Shown here piece after piece: positions 9,320 through 18,952 of a stretch of DNA of 64,000 nt. The translations under genes were made by a program, and so were the position numbers. The number at the start of each line of letters is the position of its first letter. Within the stretch, counting starts at the first letter, position 1. The notes beneath the pieces were generated by a model, which ran no database searches, was not told where the DNA came from, and saw only the letters and a list, made by a program, of their open reading frames with translations. Origin of the DNA: Ralstonia mannitolilytica (lineage in GTDB: Bacteria; Pseudomonadota; Gammaproteobacteria; Burkholderiales; Burkholderiaceae); the NCBI RefSeq assembly GCF_905397375.1, contig NZ_CAJPVG010000001.1, positions 558,001 through 622,000 of the forward strand, given 5' to 3'.

Positions 9320-10663
9320 TCAGACGCTGACGACCTTGTTCTTGCCCGCGCGCTTGGCCTGGTACATGCCGCGGTCTGCGCGGTGGATGGCCGCCATGGG
9401 CGGTTCGTCCTTGCCCAGCTCCGCCACGCCGGCAGAAAACGTGATGAACAGGCGCGTGTCGCCGGCCATGAAGAAGCGCTGGGTCAGTGCACGCTGCAGC
9501 CGGACGATGGTCTTCACGCCGTCTTCCAGGCGCGTGTCCGGCATGAGCACCACGAACTCCTCGCCGCCGAAGCGGGCCAGCGTGTCCTGCGGCCGCATCG
9601 ACTCGCGCGCCACCTGCGCCAGGTGCGCGAGGGCATCGTCGCCCGACGTGTGGCCGTGCGTGTCGTTGATGGCCTTGAAGTTGTCGATGTCCAGGAAGGC
9701 GATCGACAGCGCGGCGCCCTGCTGCATCGCCTGGGCCACCTCGCGCTCCAGCGCCTCTTCCAGGCCCTTGCGGTTGAGCGCACCCGTGAGCAGGTCGTGC
9801 CGCGCCGACGCCGAAGCAAGGTCCAGCGCCTTGCGCAGCCGGGCCACTTCGGCGGCGGCTTCTTCGGCCTTCATCTGCATGGCCGACAGCTCGTCGCGAT
9901 TGCGCGCGGCTTCCGAAGACATCCACCGCGTGGCCGACAGCGCGTCCTGGATGACGGGCGCAATGTCCGCCACGGTCCGGGCCGCTTCGATGCGCCGCGC
10001 GCAGGCTTCCATCTGCCGGTGGTGTGCGTCCGACGTGGCGGCCGCGGCAGACAGGCGCTCCATGAAGGCGGCCAGCAGCCGCTTCATCTCTTCCTGCGCC
10101 TCCATCGACTTGCTCTTGAGCGAGCTCTGCTTGTGGATGACCTCCTTGAGGCGGCGCCGCAGATCGTCCAGCCGGCGCAGGCTCACGGGCGCTTCGCTGG
10201 CCCGCATCAGGGCGTCGATCTGGCCGCGCAGCCAGTGGTCGTCCAGCGAGAGTTCGCTAATGTTCTCGAACACGAGCTGCAGCAGGCCCAGCAGCGACTG
10301 GCGGATGTCGTTCTGGTCAGCGGCCGCCAGCGCCAGCCGCTGGTTGAACGCCGCGAGCCGGCTGTTCACGCTGGCGAGGCTTTCGGCGTCGGAGCGGCAC
10401 GCCTTGACGAGCGCCCAGGCCGCTGGGCCGACCAGGGCATCGTCGGTGCCCAGGGCCGGCAGGCAGCACTCGACGGTGCGCGCAAGATGCTCGCGCAGGT
10501 CGCGCACGAGCGCCGCGCGCTCTGCCGGGGCGTCTTCATGGGGCTTGCTGCCTGCGATTTCGTAATAGATCGCGGCAAAGTTATCTGGCGTGGGAGCCAA
10601 CCTGCGTGAGGCCAGCAGCCGGAGAGCGTGCCGCGCGGTCTCCGATGGGTTCTTTTCGGTCAT
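9320..10663 (-). CDS. GGDEF-domain diguanylate cyclase
   Basis: A 447-residue cytoplasmic protein. The N-terminal 280 residues are helical with no recognised sensor domain; the stretch from about 180 to 270 looks coiled-coil. The C-terminal GGDEF domain has an intact active site, GGEEF, and an inhibitory RxxD site (RPQD) exactly five residues upstream of it, so it should make c-di-GMP and be product-inhibited. No EAL partner is nearby. The start is the ATG preceding a conserved TEKNPSETARHALRLL opening. Confidence 0.9.
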   Translation of the reverse strand: MTEKNPSETARHALRLLASRRLAPTPDNFAAIYYEIAGSKPHEDAPAERAALVRDLREHLARTVECCLPALGTDDALVGPAAWALVKACRSDAESLASVNSRLAAFNQRLALAAADQNDIRQSLLGLLQLVFENISELSLDDHWLRGQIDALMRASEAPVSLRRLDDLRRRLKEVIHKQSSLKSKSMEAQEEMKRLLAAFMERLSAAAATSDAHHRQMEACARRIEAARTVADIAPVIQDALSATRWMSSEAARNRDELSAMQMKAEEAAAEVARLRKALDLASASARHDLLTGALNRKGLEEALEREVAQAMQQGAALSIAFLDIDNFKAINDTHGHTSGDDALAHLAQVARESMRPQDTLARFGGEEFVVLMPDTRLEDGVKTIVRLQRALTQRFFMAGDTRLFITFSAGVAELGKDEPPMAAIHRADRGMYQAKRAGKNKVVSV

Positions 10664-10870
10664 ACCTAATACAACAGGTTGGCAAGCGGGATTGGAGACC
10701 GATTCTCCATGGTTCGCGCCGCACCGAAAAGCCGCGAAAAGGTGTATGTGGGTGTTTGTTGTGGAAAGGCGTCCGCCGTGATCCCCGGGCGAGACACGCC
10801 GCCAGGCGCGGTGGCGAGCGAAGGATTGCGCCGGGCAGCGCCGTGCGCCGCTGGTGGACGCGGCCCGCCG

Positions 10871-11788
10871 TTACGACAGCTCGGGCGCGGCAGCGGCGCG
10901 CGCGCGTTGCCCACGCGTTGCCACCCAGCAGAGGATGGAGCCCGCACACACCATCGAGGCGCCTTTCCAGAACGCGAACGACAGCGGCGTGCGCAGCAGC
11001 GCCGCGGCCAGCGCCGCAGAAAACACCGGAATGAAGTACGACGCGCCGGCCAGCACCGTCACGTTGCCGTGCAGGATGCCCACGTTCCACGCTGCATAAC
11101 CGAAGCCCATGGCCGATGCGGCCATCGCCAGGTAGACAATCGCCTCGACGCTGAAGTGCATCGCGCCGCCGCCGGTGGCGAAGTATTTGATCCACAGCGC
11201 CAGCGCCGTCAGCATGAAGAACAGCGTGATGCCGTTCTTGCCCTCGGCGATCCGGGCGGTCACGGTGCAATACGCGGCCCAGATCACGGCGCCCGAAAAC
11301 GCCAGCCCATAGCTGAGCGGGTTGTCGCGCACGTTTGCGGCCATGCCGCCGATGTCGAGCCCCTGGTCGCCGCCCAGTACGAGGCAGATGCCGAGAATGG
11401 CAATGAGAAACCCCGGCACGATCAGCAAGTTCGATCTCTGCTTGTTGAACACGATCGCGCACAGCATCGTGAACGACGGCCACAGGTAGTTGACCATGCC
11501 GACCTCAATGGCCTGCGGGCTGGTGTTGGCATAGCCGATCGACAACGACAGGCACAACTCATACGCCACGAACAGCAGGCTTCCCCACACGAGATACCGG
11601 CGCGGAAAATCCTTCCAGCGGATGAACCCGACGGTGAAGAGCAGCAGCACCGAGGCCACGCTGTACATCATGGCGGCACCGCCCACGGCCCCGAGGCTCT
11701 GGCTGACGCCCCGGATCAGCCCGACGATCGAGGCCCACAACAACACCGCGATGAGCCCGATGAGGGTCGCCCTGCTCCTGCTTTGCAT
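10871..11788 (-). CDS. yddG: YddG-type aromatic amino acid/drug exporter (EamA/DMT superfamily)
   Basis: A 305-residue protein with ten predicted membrane helices, the length and topology of EamA drug/metabolite transporters. Features such as WASIVGLIRGVSQSLG at the start and the repeat structure of two five-helix halves match the YddG subgroup, which exports aromatic amino acids and some toxic cations in enterobacteria. I chose the ATG at 11788; the upstream extension lacks hydrophobic character. It lies 70 bases downstream of prpR on the same strand, so read-through from prpR is possible, with no functional link known. Confidence 0.8.
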   Translation of the reverse strand: MQSRSRATLIGLIAVLLWASIVGLIRGVSQSLGAVGGAAMMYSVASVLLLFTVGFIRWKDFPRRYLVWGSLLFVAYELCLSLSIGYANTSPQAIEVGMVNYLWPSFTMLCAIVFNKQRSNLLIVPGFLIAILGICLVLGGDQGLDIGGMAANVRDNPLSYGLAFSGAVIWAAYCTVTARIAEGKNGITLFFMLTALALWIKYFATGGGAMHFSVEAIVYLAMAASAMGFGYAAWNVGILHGNVTVLAGASYFIPVFSAALAAALLRTPLSFAFWKGASMVCAGSILCWVATRGQRARAAAAPELS

Positions 11789-11858
11789 AACGTGCCTGCG
11801 CTGACTTGTCGATTGGGAAGGGGCCGATCTTACCGCCATCGCGCGGCACGTCGATCGG

Positions 11859-13808
11859 CTAGCCGGCCTGCAACCGCCGCCACAGCGTCGTCTTGCTGAT
11901 GCCGAGCGCCGCGCACACCGCGTCGCGGTCGCCGCCATGCGCGGCCAGCGCGGCCCGGATCGCTTCGGCTTCCACGCCACGGCTGCGCTCACGCAGCGTT
12001 TGCGCGCCGCCCCTGCCGCGCGCCGTCTGTGCAAACACCTCGGGCGCGATCATGCGCAGCACGTCTTGGGTGAGGGGGCTGGCGTCGTCGTTATCGGCCA
12101 GTTCCACCGCAATGCGCTCGACCACGCTTTGCAGCTCGCGCACGTTGCCGGGCCACGTGTAGCGCTGCAGCGGCGCCGCAATGCCGGCCAGCAGATGCGC
12201 GGCCTCGTCGGTATCGGCAATGCGCAGCAGCAGGCGCGGCTCGCGGCGTGCGGCCTGCACGAGCAGTTCGGCGGCCAGCGGCATCACGTCGTCGGGGCGC
12301 TCGCGCAGCGGGGGCAGCGCGATGCTGAGGATGTTGAGGCGGTAGTACAGATCGGCACGGAAGGCGCCGGCTTCCACCGCGTCGGTCAGGGCACGGTGCG
12401 TGGCCGCCACGACGCGGATGTCCACGCTCGTGGGCTCGGTCGAGCCAAGCCGCACGACTTCGCGCTCCTGCAGCACGCGCAGCAGGCGGCTTTGCAGCGG
12501 CAGCGGCATCTCGCCGATCTCATCGAGGAAGAGCGTGCCACGATGCGCCGCCTCGATCAGCCCGGCCTTGCCGCCCTTGCGTGCGCCGGTGAACGCGCCT
12601 TCTTCGTAGCCGAAGAGCTCGCTCTCGAGCAGCGCCTCGGGAAACGCGCCGCAGTTGATGGCGACGAACGGAAAATCGCGCCGCGCGCTGAGCTCGTGCA
12701 TGCTCTGCGCGACCATCTCCTTGCCGGTGCCGGATTCGCCGAGCACGAGCACGGTCGCATCCGACCTGGCATAGCGGCGCACGAGCGTGCGCACGCGCTC
12801 CATGGGCGGTGATGCGCCCACGAGATCATCGAGCCGGTAGCGCGCGCTGAACTGCTGCGGGCGCTGGCGCGAGCGCAGCGTGCGGTCGAGCCGCTCCACG
12901 GCGCGCGACTCCTGGAACGTGAACACGGTACCGTCTGCGGCGCCCATGCCGGCCAGCGGGCCGCGGTGGATGACGTAGCTCACGCCGCGCACGGTGCCGA
13001 GCGTGTCGCCGTCCGCATCGGGCAGCAGGCCCAGCAGGTTCGGCGCGATGCTCAGCAGCGGCTGGCCGATGGCCTGCTTGGCGTCGATGCCGAGCGCCGT
13101 GGCCAGCCGCTCGTTGATCGCTTCCACGCGACCTTGCGCATCGAGCGCCACCACACCGTCGCGCAGGTGCTGCAGCAGGTTGTCGAGCCGCTGGCGGCGC
13201 TGCGCTTCGCGGCGCGTGGCCTGCACGACTTCAAGCGCGGTGTCGAACGCCGCGCGCACGGAATCGCGCGAATACAGGAACACGGCCTGCATGCCGGCGC
13301 GCGCGGCCAGGTCCGTCACCAGGCCCGGTCCGACGACAGCGCCGACGCCGCGGTCGCGCAGGTCGAGCACGCAGCTCTCCGCGTCCTGCCGCGACGCATA
13401 CGACGCGAACACCACGTCCATGTTGTATGCAGCGACAAAGCGGCGCACCTCCTCGGGCGTGTCGCCATGCGTGACGAGCGCCACCGGCTGCGCAGCATCG
13501 GCCACCGCACGGCGTGCACGGGCCAGCGCGTGCATCACGTCAAAGCCCGTCGGGTTGATGACGACCACCGGCAGAGACAGCCGCGGCTTCAGGTACGCGC
13601 CGTTCGAGCCGCCAGCGACCACCACATCCGGGCGCTGGGGTCCGGCCATGTCGATCTCGCGCACGATGTCTTCAAAGCCGCGCGTGACGACGCGCAGCTC
13701 GGCGCGGTCGTTGTACTCGGCGGCAATGTCGAGGAACAGGTCGCTCAGGCGGCTGATGCCGCACGCCCAGATGCGCGGGCGGTCAGCATGGTCGGCAGTC
13801 GGATGCAT
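11859..13808 (-). CDS. prpR: PrpR, sigma-54-dependent activator of the propionate operon
   Basis: A 649-residue enhancer-binding protein. The N-terminal 200 residues form the PrpR sensory domain, which in the family responds to 2-methylcitrate; a PAS-like linker follows. The AAA+ domain has Walker A GESGTGKE, the sigma-54 contact loop GAFTGAR and a LFLDEIGEMP Walker B. A Fis-type helix-turn-helix (HGGDRDAVCAALGISKTTLWRRL) closes the protein. The ATG at 13808 was chosen over 29 upstream codons that run into the operator region. It is divergent from prpB, with palindromic operator candidates between them. Confidence 0.95.
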   Translation of the reverse strand: MHPTADHADRPRIWACGISRLSDLFLDIAAEYNDRAELRVVTRGFEDIVREIDMAGPQRPDVVVAGGSNGAYLKPRLSLPVVVINPTGFDVMHALARARRAVADAAQPVALVTHGDTPEEVRRFVAAYNMDVVFASYASRQDAESCVLDLRDRGVGAVVGPGLVTDLAARAGMQAVFLYSRDSVRAAFDTALEVVQATRREAQRRQRLDNLLQHLRDGVVALDAQGRVEAINERLATALGIDAKQAIGQPLLSIAPNLLGLLPDADGDTLGTVRGVSYVIHRGPLAGMGAADGTVFTFQESRAVERLDRTLRSRQRPQQFSARYRLDDLVGASPPMERVRTLVRRYARSDATVLVLGESGTGKEMVAQSMHELSARRDFPFVAINCGAFPEALLESELFGYEEGAFTGARKGGKAGLIEAAHRGTLFLDEIGEMPLPLQSRLLRVLQEREVVRLGSTEPTSVDIRVVAATHRALTDAVEAGAFRADLYYRLNILSIALPPLRERPDDVMPLAAELLVQAARREPRLLLRIADTDEAAHLLAGIAAPLQRYTWPGNVRELQSVVERIAVELADNDDASPLTQDVLRMIAPEVFAQTARGRGGAQTLRERSRGVEAEAIRAALAAHGGDRDAVCAALGISKTTLWRRLQAG

Positions 13809-13831
13809 GATCCCTGCATTATGCGCCCGCC

Positions 13832-13867
13832 ATTTCCATATTGAAATGGAAATTTCAATTCTGAAAT
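13832..13867. promoter_or_regulatory. Tandem palindromic operators between prpR and prpB (probable PrpR sites)
   Basis: Two 16-bp inverted repeats are visible. The site at 13852-13867 is perfect, ATTTCA-N4-TGAAAT. The site at 13832-13847 is ATTTCC-N4-TGAAAT with one mismatch. Their centres are 20 bp apart, two helical turns, so two dimers would bind the same DNA face. They sit 24-59 bp before prpR and about 85 bp upstream of the prpB promoter candidate, suitable for both enhancer binding and autoregulation. Assignment to PrpR is from position. Confidence 0.75.
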
Positions 13868-13931
13868 GAGGTGATCCGGGGCGCCAACGCCACACCCATA
13901 CAAATCAACGGCTTAGGCGGCGCGGCGCCGA

Positions 13932-13947
13932 TGGCCCGCTTCCTGCT
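13932..13947 (+). promoter_or_regulatory. Sigma-54-like promoter of prpB
   Basis: TGGCCC-N5-CTGCT has the invariant GG and GC separated by ten bases, as required for sigma-54 -24/-12 elements; consensus is TGGCAC-N5-TTGC, so two positions differ. The expected start point is near 13958, about 17 bases before the prpB ATG. The sigma-54 dependence of PrpR supports this reading. Confidence 0.6.
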
Positions 13948-13974
13948 CTACACGGCGATTCTTCTGGAGCACGC

Positions 13975-14871
13975 ATGAGCACAACCAAACGACAGCCCAC
14001 CAGCGCGGGCGCCAAGTTCCGCCAGGCCGTGGCGGAGTCCCAACCGCTGCAGGTGGTGGGCGCCATCACCGCCTACGCCGCCAAGATGGCCGAGCAGACC
14101 GGCTTCAAGGCCCTGTACCTCTCGGGCGGCGGCGTGGCCGCCAACTCGCTGGGCCTTCCGGACCTGGGCATCAGCACGATGGAAGACGTGCTGATCGACG
14201 CCCGCCGCATCACCGACGCCGTGCAGGTGCCGCTGCTGGTGGACATCGACACTGGCTGGGGCGGCGCCTTCAACATCGCACGCACGATCCGCTCGTTCAT
14301 CAAGGCGGGCGTGGCGGCCGTGCACCTGGAAGACCAGGTCGGCCAGAAGCGCTGCGGCCATCGCCCGGGCAAGGAAGTCGTGCCGACCGACGAGATGGTC
14401 GACCGCGTCAAAGCCGCCGTGGACGCCCGCACCGACGACGACTTCGTCATCATGGCCCGCACCGATGCGGCCGCTTCCGAAGGCATCGACGCCGCCATCG
14501 AGCGGGCCGTGGCCTACGTGGAAGCCGGCGCCGACATGATCTTTCCGGAAGCCATGAAGACGCTGGACGACTACCGCCGCTTCAAGGCCGCCGTGAAGGT
14601 GCCCATCCTGGCCAACCTGACCGAGTTCGGCAACACGCCGCTGTTCACCACGGACGAGCTGCGCAGCGCGGACGTCGATATCGCCCTGTATTGCTGCGGC
14701 GCGTATCGTGCGATGAACGCCGCGGCGCTGAACTTCTACCAGACCGTCATGCGCGACGGCACGCAGAAGGCCGCCGTCGAAACCATGCAGACCCGCGCCG
14801 ATCTGTATCAATATCTCGGTTACCACGCGTACGAAGACAAGCTCGACGCGCTGTTTGCCGCACAGAAATAA
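13975..14871 (+). CDS. prpB: Methylisocitrate lyase PrpB
   Basis: A 298-residue enzyme of the isocitrate lyase/PEP mutase family that splits 2-methylisocitrate into succinate and pyruvate, the last step of the 2-methylcitrate cycle. The active-site segment QKRCGHRPGKEVV (near residue 122) holds the catalytic Cys; metal-binding Asp residues occur in DIDTGWGG near 85. Length equals typical PrpB. It is the first gene of the plus-strand operon, directly after the sigma-54-like promoter; a GGAG precedes the ATG. Confidence 0.96.
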   Translation: MSTTKRQPTSAGAKFRQAVAESQPLQVVGAITAYAAKMAEQTGFKALYLSGGGVAANSLGLPDLGISTMEDVLIDARRITDAVQVPLLVDIDTGWGGAFNIARTIRSFIKAGVAAVHLEDQVGQKRCGHRPGKEVVPTDEMVDRVKAAVDARTDDDFVIMARTDAAASEGIDAAIERAVAYVEAGADMIFPEAMKTLDDYRRFKAAVKVPILANLTEFGNTPLFTTDELRSADVDIALYCCGAYRAMNAAALNFYQTVMRDGTQKAAVETMQTRADLYQYLGYHAYEDKLDALFAAQK

Positions 14872-14908
14872 GCCCGAAGATTCAACGCATCCAAGGAGAC
14901 ACCGCACC

Positions 14909-16078
14909 ATGAGCGAAGCAGACAACAGCACCCCGAACACCGGCGCCTTCAAGCCCAAGAAATCCGTGGCCCTGTCGGGCGTGACGGCCGGCAACACCGC
15001 GCTGTGTACCGTCGGCCGCACCGGCAACGACCTGCACTACCGCGGCTACGACATCCTGGACCTGGCCGCGGCGTGCGAGTTTGAGGAAGTCGCCCACCTG
15101 CTGGTGCACGGCAAGCTGCCGAACAGGGCCGAACTGGCCGCCTACAAGGCCAAGCTCAAGGCGCTGCGCGGCCTGCCCGCCAACGTGAAGGCCGCACTGG
15201 AATGGGTGCCCGCCTCGGCCCACCCAATGGACGTGATGCGCACCGGCGTGTCGGTGCTCGGCACCGTGCTGCCCGAGAAGGACGACCACAACATCCCCGG
15301 CGCCCGCGACATCGCCGACCGCCTGATGGCCAGCCTCGGCTCGATGCTGCTGTACTGGTACCACTACAGCCACAACGGCAAGCGCATCGAAGTCGAAACC
15401 GACGACGACTCCATCGGCGGCCACTTCCTGCACCTGCTGCACGGCGTGGAGCCGTCGAAGTCGTGGGTCGATGCGATGCACGTGTCGCTGAACCTGTACG
15501 CCGAGCACGAGTTCAACGCCTCGACCTTCACCGGCCGCGTGATCGCCGGCACGGGCTCGGACATCTACTCCGCCATCACCGGCGCGATCGGCGCACTGCG
15601 CGGCCCGAAGCACGGCGGCGCAAACGAAGTGGCGTTCGAGATCCAGAAGCGCTACGACACGCCGGACGAAGCCGAGGCCGACATCCGCCGCCGCGTGGAG
15701 GCCAAGGAAGTCGTGATCGGCTTCGGCCACCCGGTGTACACCGTGTCCGACCCGCGCAACAAGGTCATCAAGGAAGTGGCGAAGAAGCTGTCGAAGGAAG
15801 CCGGCAACATGAAGATGTTCGACATTGCCGAACGCCTCGAAACCGTCATGTGGGACATCAAGAAGATGTTCCCGAACCTCGACTGGTTCAGCGCCGTGTC
15901 GTACCACATGATGGGCGTGCCCACCGCGATGTTCACCCCGCTGTTCGTCATCGCACGCACCTCGGGCTGGGCCGCGCACATCATCGAACAGCGCATCGAC
16001 AACAAGATCATCCGCCCGAGCGCCAACTACACCGGCCCCGAAGACCTGAAGTTCGTACCGATCGGCAAGCGCCCGTAA
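14909..16078 (+). CDS. prpC: 2-methylcitrate synthase PrpC
   Basis: A 389-residue citrate-synthase-fold enzyme that condenses propionyl-CoA with oxaloacetate. Visible family motifs are the catalytic-His regions ALRGPKHGGANE (about 223-234) and GFGHPVY (about 271), and VSYHMMG with the catalytic Asp region downstream. I start at the ATG at 14909, preceded by AAGGAG; the upstream frame is unsupported. It follows prpB by 37 bases. A hairpin-rich 276-base gap separates it from acnD. Confidence 0.95.
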   Translation: MSEADNSTPNTGAFKPKKSVALSGVTAGNTALCTVGRTGNDLHYRGYDILDLAAACEFEEVAHLLVHGKLPNRAELAAYKAKLKALRGLPANVKAALEWVPASAHPMDVMRTGVSVLGTVLPEKDDHNIPGARDIADRLMASLGSMLLYWYHYSHNGKRIEVETDDDSIGGHFLHLLHGVEPSKSWVDAMHVSLNLYAEHEFNASTFTGRVIAGTGSDIYSAITGAIGALRGPKHGGANEVAFEIQKRYDTPDEAEADIRRRVEAKEVVIGFGHPVYTVSDPRNKVIKEVAKKLSKEAGNMKMFDIAERLETVMWDIKKMFPNLDWFSAVSYHMMGVPTAMFTPLFVIARTSGWAAHIIEQRIDNKIIRPSANYTGPEDLKFVPIGKRP

Positions 16079-16184
16079 GAAATAGGAAAGAAGAAAGGAG
16101 CGTCAACACACACCCACCGGCGGTGTGGCCGTTGACGTTGCTGCCCTGGATGGCGCCTTGAGTTTCTGTAAGCGGGCGAAAAGA

Positions 16185-16330
16185 AGAAGGAGGCTTGTCT
16201 GAGCGAAGCGAGTTTGCCTCCTTCTCCGCACGGTTACATAAATTCAAGGGGAAGTCGCCATCTCGGGCGCGCCTTTCTTTGCTTGCTTTCTTTGGCAAGA
16301 CAAAGAAAGTAAGTCGCCCCCGGCAGGGGG
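16185..16330. repeat. REP-like composite hairpin element between prpC and acnD
   Basis: Three dyads lie in series. AGAAGGAGGC (16185-16194) pairs with GCCTCCTTCT (16216-16225) around a 21-base loop. CTTGCTTTCTTTG (16282-16294) pairs with CAAAGAAAGTAAG (16301-16313), with one G-T mismatch and a six-base loop. CCCCC (16317-16321) pairs with GGGGG (16326-16330). The middle arm sequence is the kind dispersed in intergenic regions of many Burkholderiales. Being inside the operon, it could stabilise upstream prpBC mRNA or attenuate acnD. The rest of the 16079-16354 gap shows no gene. Confidence 0.75.
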
Positions 16331-16354
16331 AGAAACAAGGGATGGACCCACACC

Positions 16355-18952
16355 ATGAACACAGCACACCGCAAACCCCTCCCCGGCACACACCTCGACT
16401 ACTTCGACGCGAGAGAAGCCGTCGAAGCCATCCAAGCCGGCGCCTACGACAAGCTCCCCTACACCTCCCGCGTCCTCGCCGAGAATTTGGTACGCCGCTG
16501 CGACCCGTCCACCCTCACCGCCTCGCTCAAGCAACTGATCGAGCGCAAACGCGACCTCGACTTCCCGTGGTTCCCGGCGCGCGTGGTCTGCCACGACATC
16601 CTCGGCCAGACCGCATTGGTGGACCTCGCCGGCCTGCGCGATGCCATTGCCGACCAGGGCGGCGACCCGGCCAAGGTCAACCCGGTCGTGCCGGTGCAGC
16701 TGATTGTCGACCACTCGCTGGCCGTCGAATGCGGCGGCTTCGACCCCGACGCGTTCGCCAAGAACCGCGCCATTGAAGACCGCCGCAACGAAGACCGCTT
16801 CCACTTCATCGACTGGACCAGGCACGCGTTCAAGAACGTCGACGTGATCCCCGCGGGCAACGGGATCATGCACCAGATCAACCTGGAGAAGATGTCGCCC
16901 GTCATCCAGGCGCACGACGGCGTGGCCTATCCCGACACCTGCGTCGGCACCGACAGCCACACGCCGCACGTCGATGCGCTGGGCGTGATCGCCATCGGCG
17001 TGGGCGGGCTGGAAGCCGAAAACGTGATGCTCGGCCGCGCCTCGTGGATGCGCCTGCCGGACATCGTCGGCGTGGAGCTGACCGGCCAGCGCCAGCCCGG
17101 CATCACCGCCACCGACATCGTGCTGGCGCTGACCGAATTCCTGCGCAAGCAGAAGGTCGTGGGCGCGTACCTGGAGTTCTACGGTGAAGGCGCGTCCAAG
17201 CTGACGCTGGGCGACCGCGCCACCATCTCGAACATGGCACCGGAATACGGCGCCACGGCGGCGATGTTCTCGATCGACCAGCAGACGCTCGACTACCTGC
17301 GCCTGACCGGCCGCAGCGACGAGCAGGTCAAGCTGGTCGAAACGTACGCCAAGACCGCGGGCCTGTGGTCCGACACGCTCAAGAACGCCGAATACGAACG
17401 CGTGCTGCGCTTCGACCTCTCCAGCGTGGTGCGCAACATGGCCGGCCCGTCGAACCCGCACGCGCGCGTGGCCACGACCGACCTCGCTGCCAGGGGCATC
17501 GCCGGCAAGTGGGAAGACACACCGGGCCAGATGCCCGACGGGGCCGTCATCATCGCCGCCATCACGAGCTGCACGAACACCAGCAACCCGCGCAACGTGA
17601 TCGCCGCCGGGCTGCTGGCACGCAATGCCAACCGCCTGGGCCTCACGCGCAAGCCGTGGGTCAAGACCTCGCTCGCGCCGGGCTCCAAGGCGGTGGAGCT
17701 GTACCTGAAGGAGTCGGGCCTGAAGGAAGAACTCGAGAAGCTCGGCTTCGGCATCGTCGCGTTTGCCTGCACCACCTGCAACGGCATGAGCGGCGCGCTG
17801 GACCCGAAGATCCAGCAAGAGATCATCGACCGAGACCTCTACGCCACGGCCGTGCTGTCGGGCAACCGCAACTTCGACGGCCGCATCCACCCGTATGCCA
17901 AGCAGGCGTTCCTCGCATCGCCGCCGCTGGTGGTGGCCTATGCGATTGCGGGCACCGTGCGTTTCGATATCGAGCGCGACAGCTTCGGCACCGATGCCAA
18001 CGGCAAGCCGATCCTGCTGAAAGACCTGTGGCCGACCGACGAAGAGATCGACGCCATCGTGCGCGCCTCGGTCAAACCGGAGCAGTTCCGCCAGGTGTAC
18101 ATCCCGATGTTCGAGCAACGCAGCGAAACGGCCGCCAAGGTGAGCCCGCTGTACGACTGGCGCCCGCAAAGCACGTACATCCGCCGCCCGCCGTATTGGG
18201 AAGGCGCCTTGGCCGGCGAGCGCACGCTCAAGGGCCTGCGCCCGCTGGCGGTGCTGGGGGACAACATCACGACCGACCACCTCTCGCCGTCCAACGCCAT
18301 CCTGCCCAACAGCGCGGCGGGCGAATACCTCGCCAGGATGGGCTTGCCGGAAGAAGACTTCAACTCGTACGCCACGCACCGCGGCGATCACCTGACCGCA
18401 CAGCGCGCGACGTTCGCCAACCCCACGCTCGTCAACGAGATGGCCGTGGTGGACGGCAAGGTGCAGAAGGGTTCGCTCGCGCGCATCGAGCCCGACGGCA
18501 AGGTCACGCGCATGTGGGAAGCGATCGAGACATACATGGAGCGCAAGCAACCGCTCATCGTCATCGCTGGCGCCGACTACGGCCAGGGCAGCTCGCGCGA
18601 CTGGGCCGCCAAGGGCGTGCGCCTGGCCGGCGTGGAGGCCATCGTGGCCGAAGGCTTCGAACGCATCCACCGCACGAACCTGATCGGCATGGGCGTGCTC
18701 CCGCTGGAGTTCAAGCCGGGCACCACGCGCCTCACGCTCGGCATTGACGGCACCGAAACCTTTGACGTGATCGGCGAGCGCAAACCGCGCACGGACCTGA
18801 GGCTCGTCATCCACCGCAAGAACGGCGAACGCGTGGAAGTGCCCGTCACGTGCCGCCTGGACAGCGACGAGGAAGTGTCGATCTACGAAGCCGGCGGTGT
18901 GCTGCAGCGCTTTGCGCAGGACTTTTTGGAATCGAACAAGGAAGCAGCATGA
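16355..18952 (+). CDS. acnD: Fe/S-dependent 2-methylisocitrate dehydratase AcnD
   Basis: An 865-residue aconitase-superfamily enzyme. The [4Fe-4S] ligands are in SCTNTSNPRN (near residue 408) and ACTTCNG (near 471), and the substrate-binding GQGSSRDWAA lies near 746 in the swivel domain. AcnD dehydrates 2-methylcitrate to 2-methyl-trans-aconitate and works with PrpF, replacing PrpD. Its stop overlaps the prpF start as ATGA. The start at 16355 lies just after the REP-like element. Confidence 0.95.
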   Translation: MNTAHRKPLPGTHLDYFDAREAVEAIQAGAYDKLPYTSRVLAENLVRRCDPSTLTASLKQLIERKRDLDFPWFPARVVCHDILGQTALVDLAGLRDAIADQGGDPAKVNPVVPVQLIVDHSLAVECGGFDPDAFAKNRAIEDRRNEDRFHFIDWTRHAFKNVDVIPAGNGIMHQINLEKMSPVIQAHDGVAYPDTCVGTDSHTPHVDALGVIAIGVGGLEAENVMLGRASWMRLPDIVGVELTGQRQPGITATDIVLALTEFLRKQKVVGAYLEFYGEGASKLTLGDRATISNMAPEYGATAAMFSIDQQTLDYLRLTGRSDEQVKLVETYAKTAGLWSDTLKNAEYERVLRFDLSSVVRNMAGPSNPHARVATTDLAARGIAGKWEDTPGQMPDGAVIIAAITSCTNTSNPRNVIAAGLLARNANRLGLTRKPWVKTSLAPGSKAVELYLKESGLKEELEKLGFGIVAFACTTCNGMSGALDPKIQQEIIDRDLYATAVLSGNRNFDGRIHPYAKQAFLASPPLVVAYAIAGTVRFDIERDSFGTDANGKPILLKDLWPTDEEIDAIVRASVKPEQFRQVYIPMFEQRSETAAKVSPLYDWRPQSTYIRRPPYWEGALAGERTLKGLRPLAVLGDNITTDHLSPSNAILPNSAAGEYLARMGLPEEDFNSYATHRGDHLTAQRATFANPTLVNEMAVVDGKVQKGSLARIEPDGKVTRMWEAIETYMERKQPLIVIAGADYGQGSSRDWAAKGVRLAGVEAIVAEGFERIHRTNLIGMGVLPLEFKPGTTRLTLGIDGTETFDVIGERKPRTDLRLVIHRKNGERVEVPVTCRLDSDEEVSIYEAGGVLQRFAQDFLESNKEAA

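Noticed and set aside
16244..18814. 856-codon open frame antisense to acnD
   Set aside because: It is an antisense shadow produced by high GC and third-position bias; the plus strand encodes a complete AcnD with Fe-S motifs.
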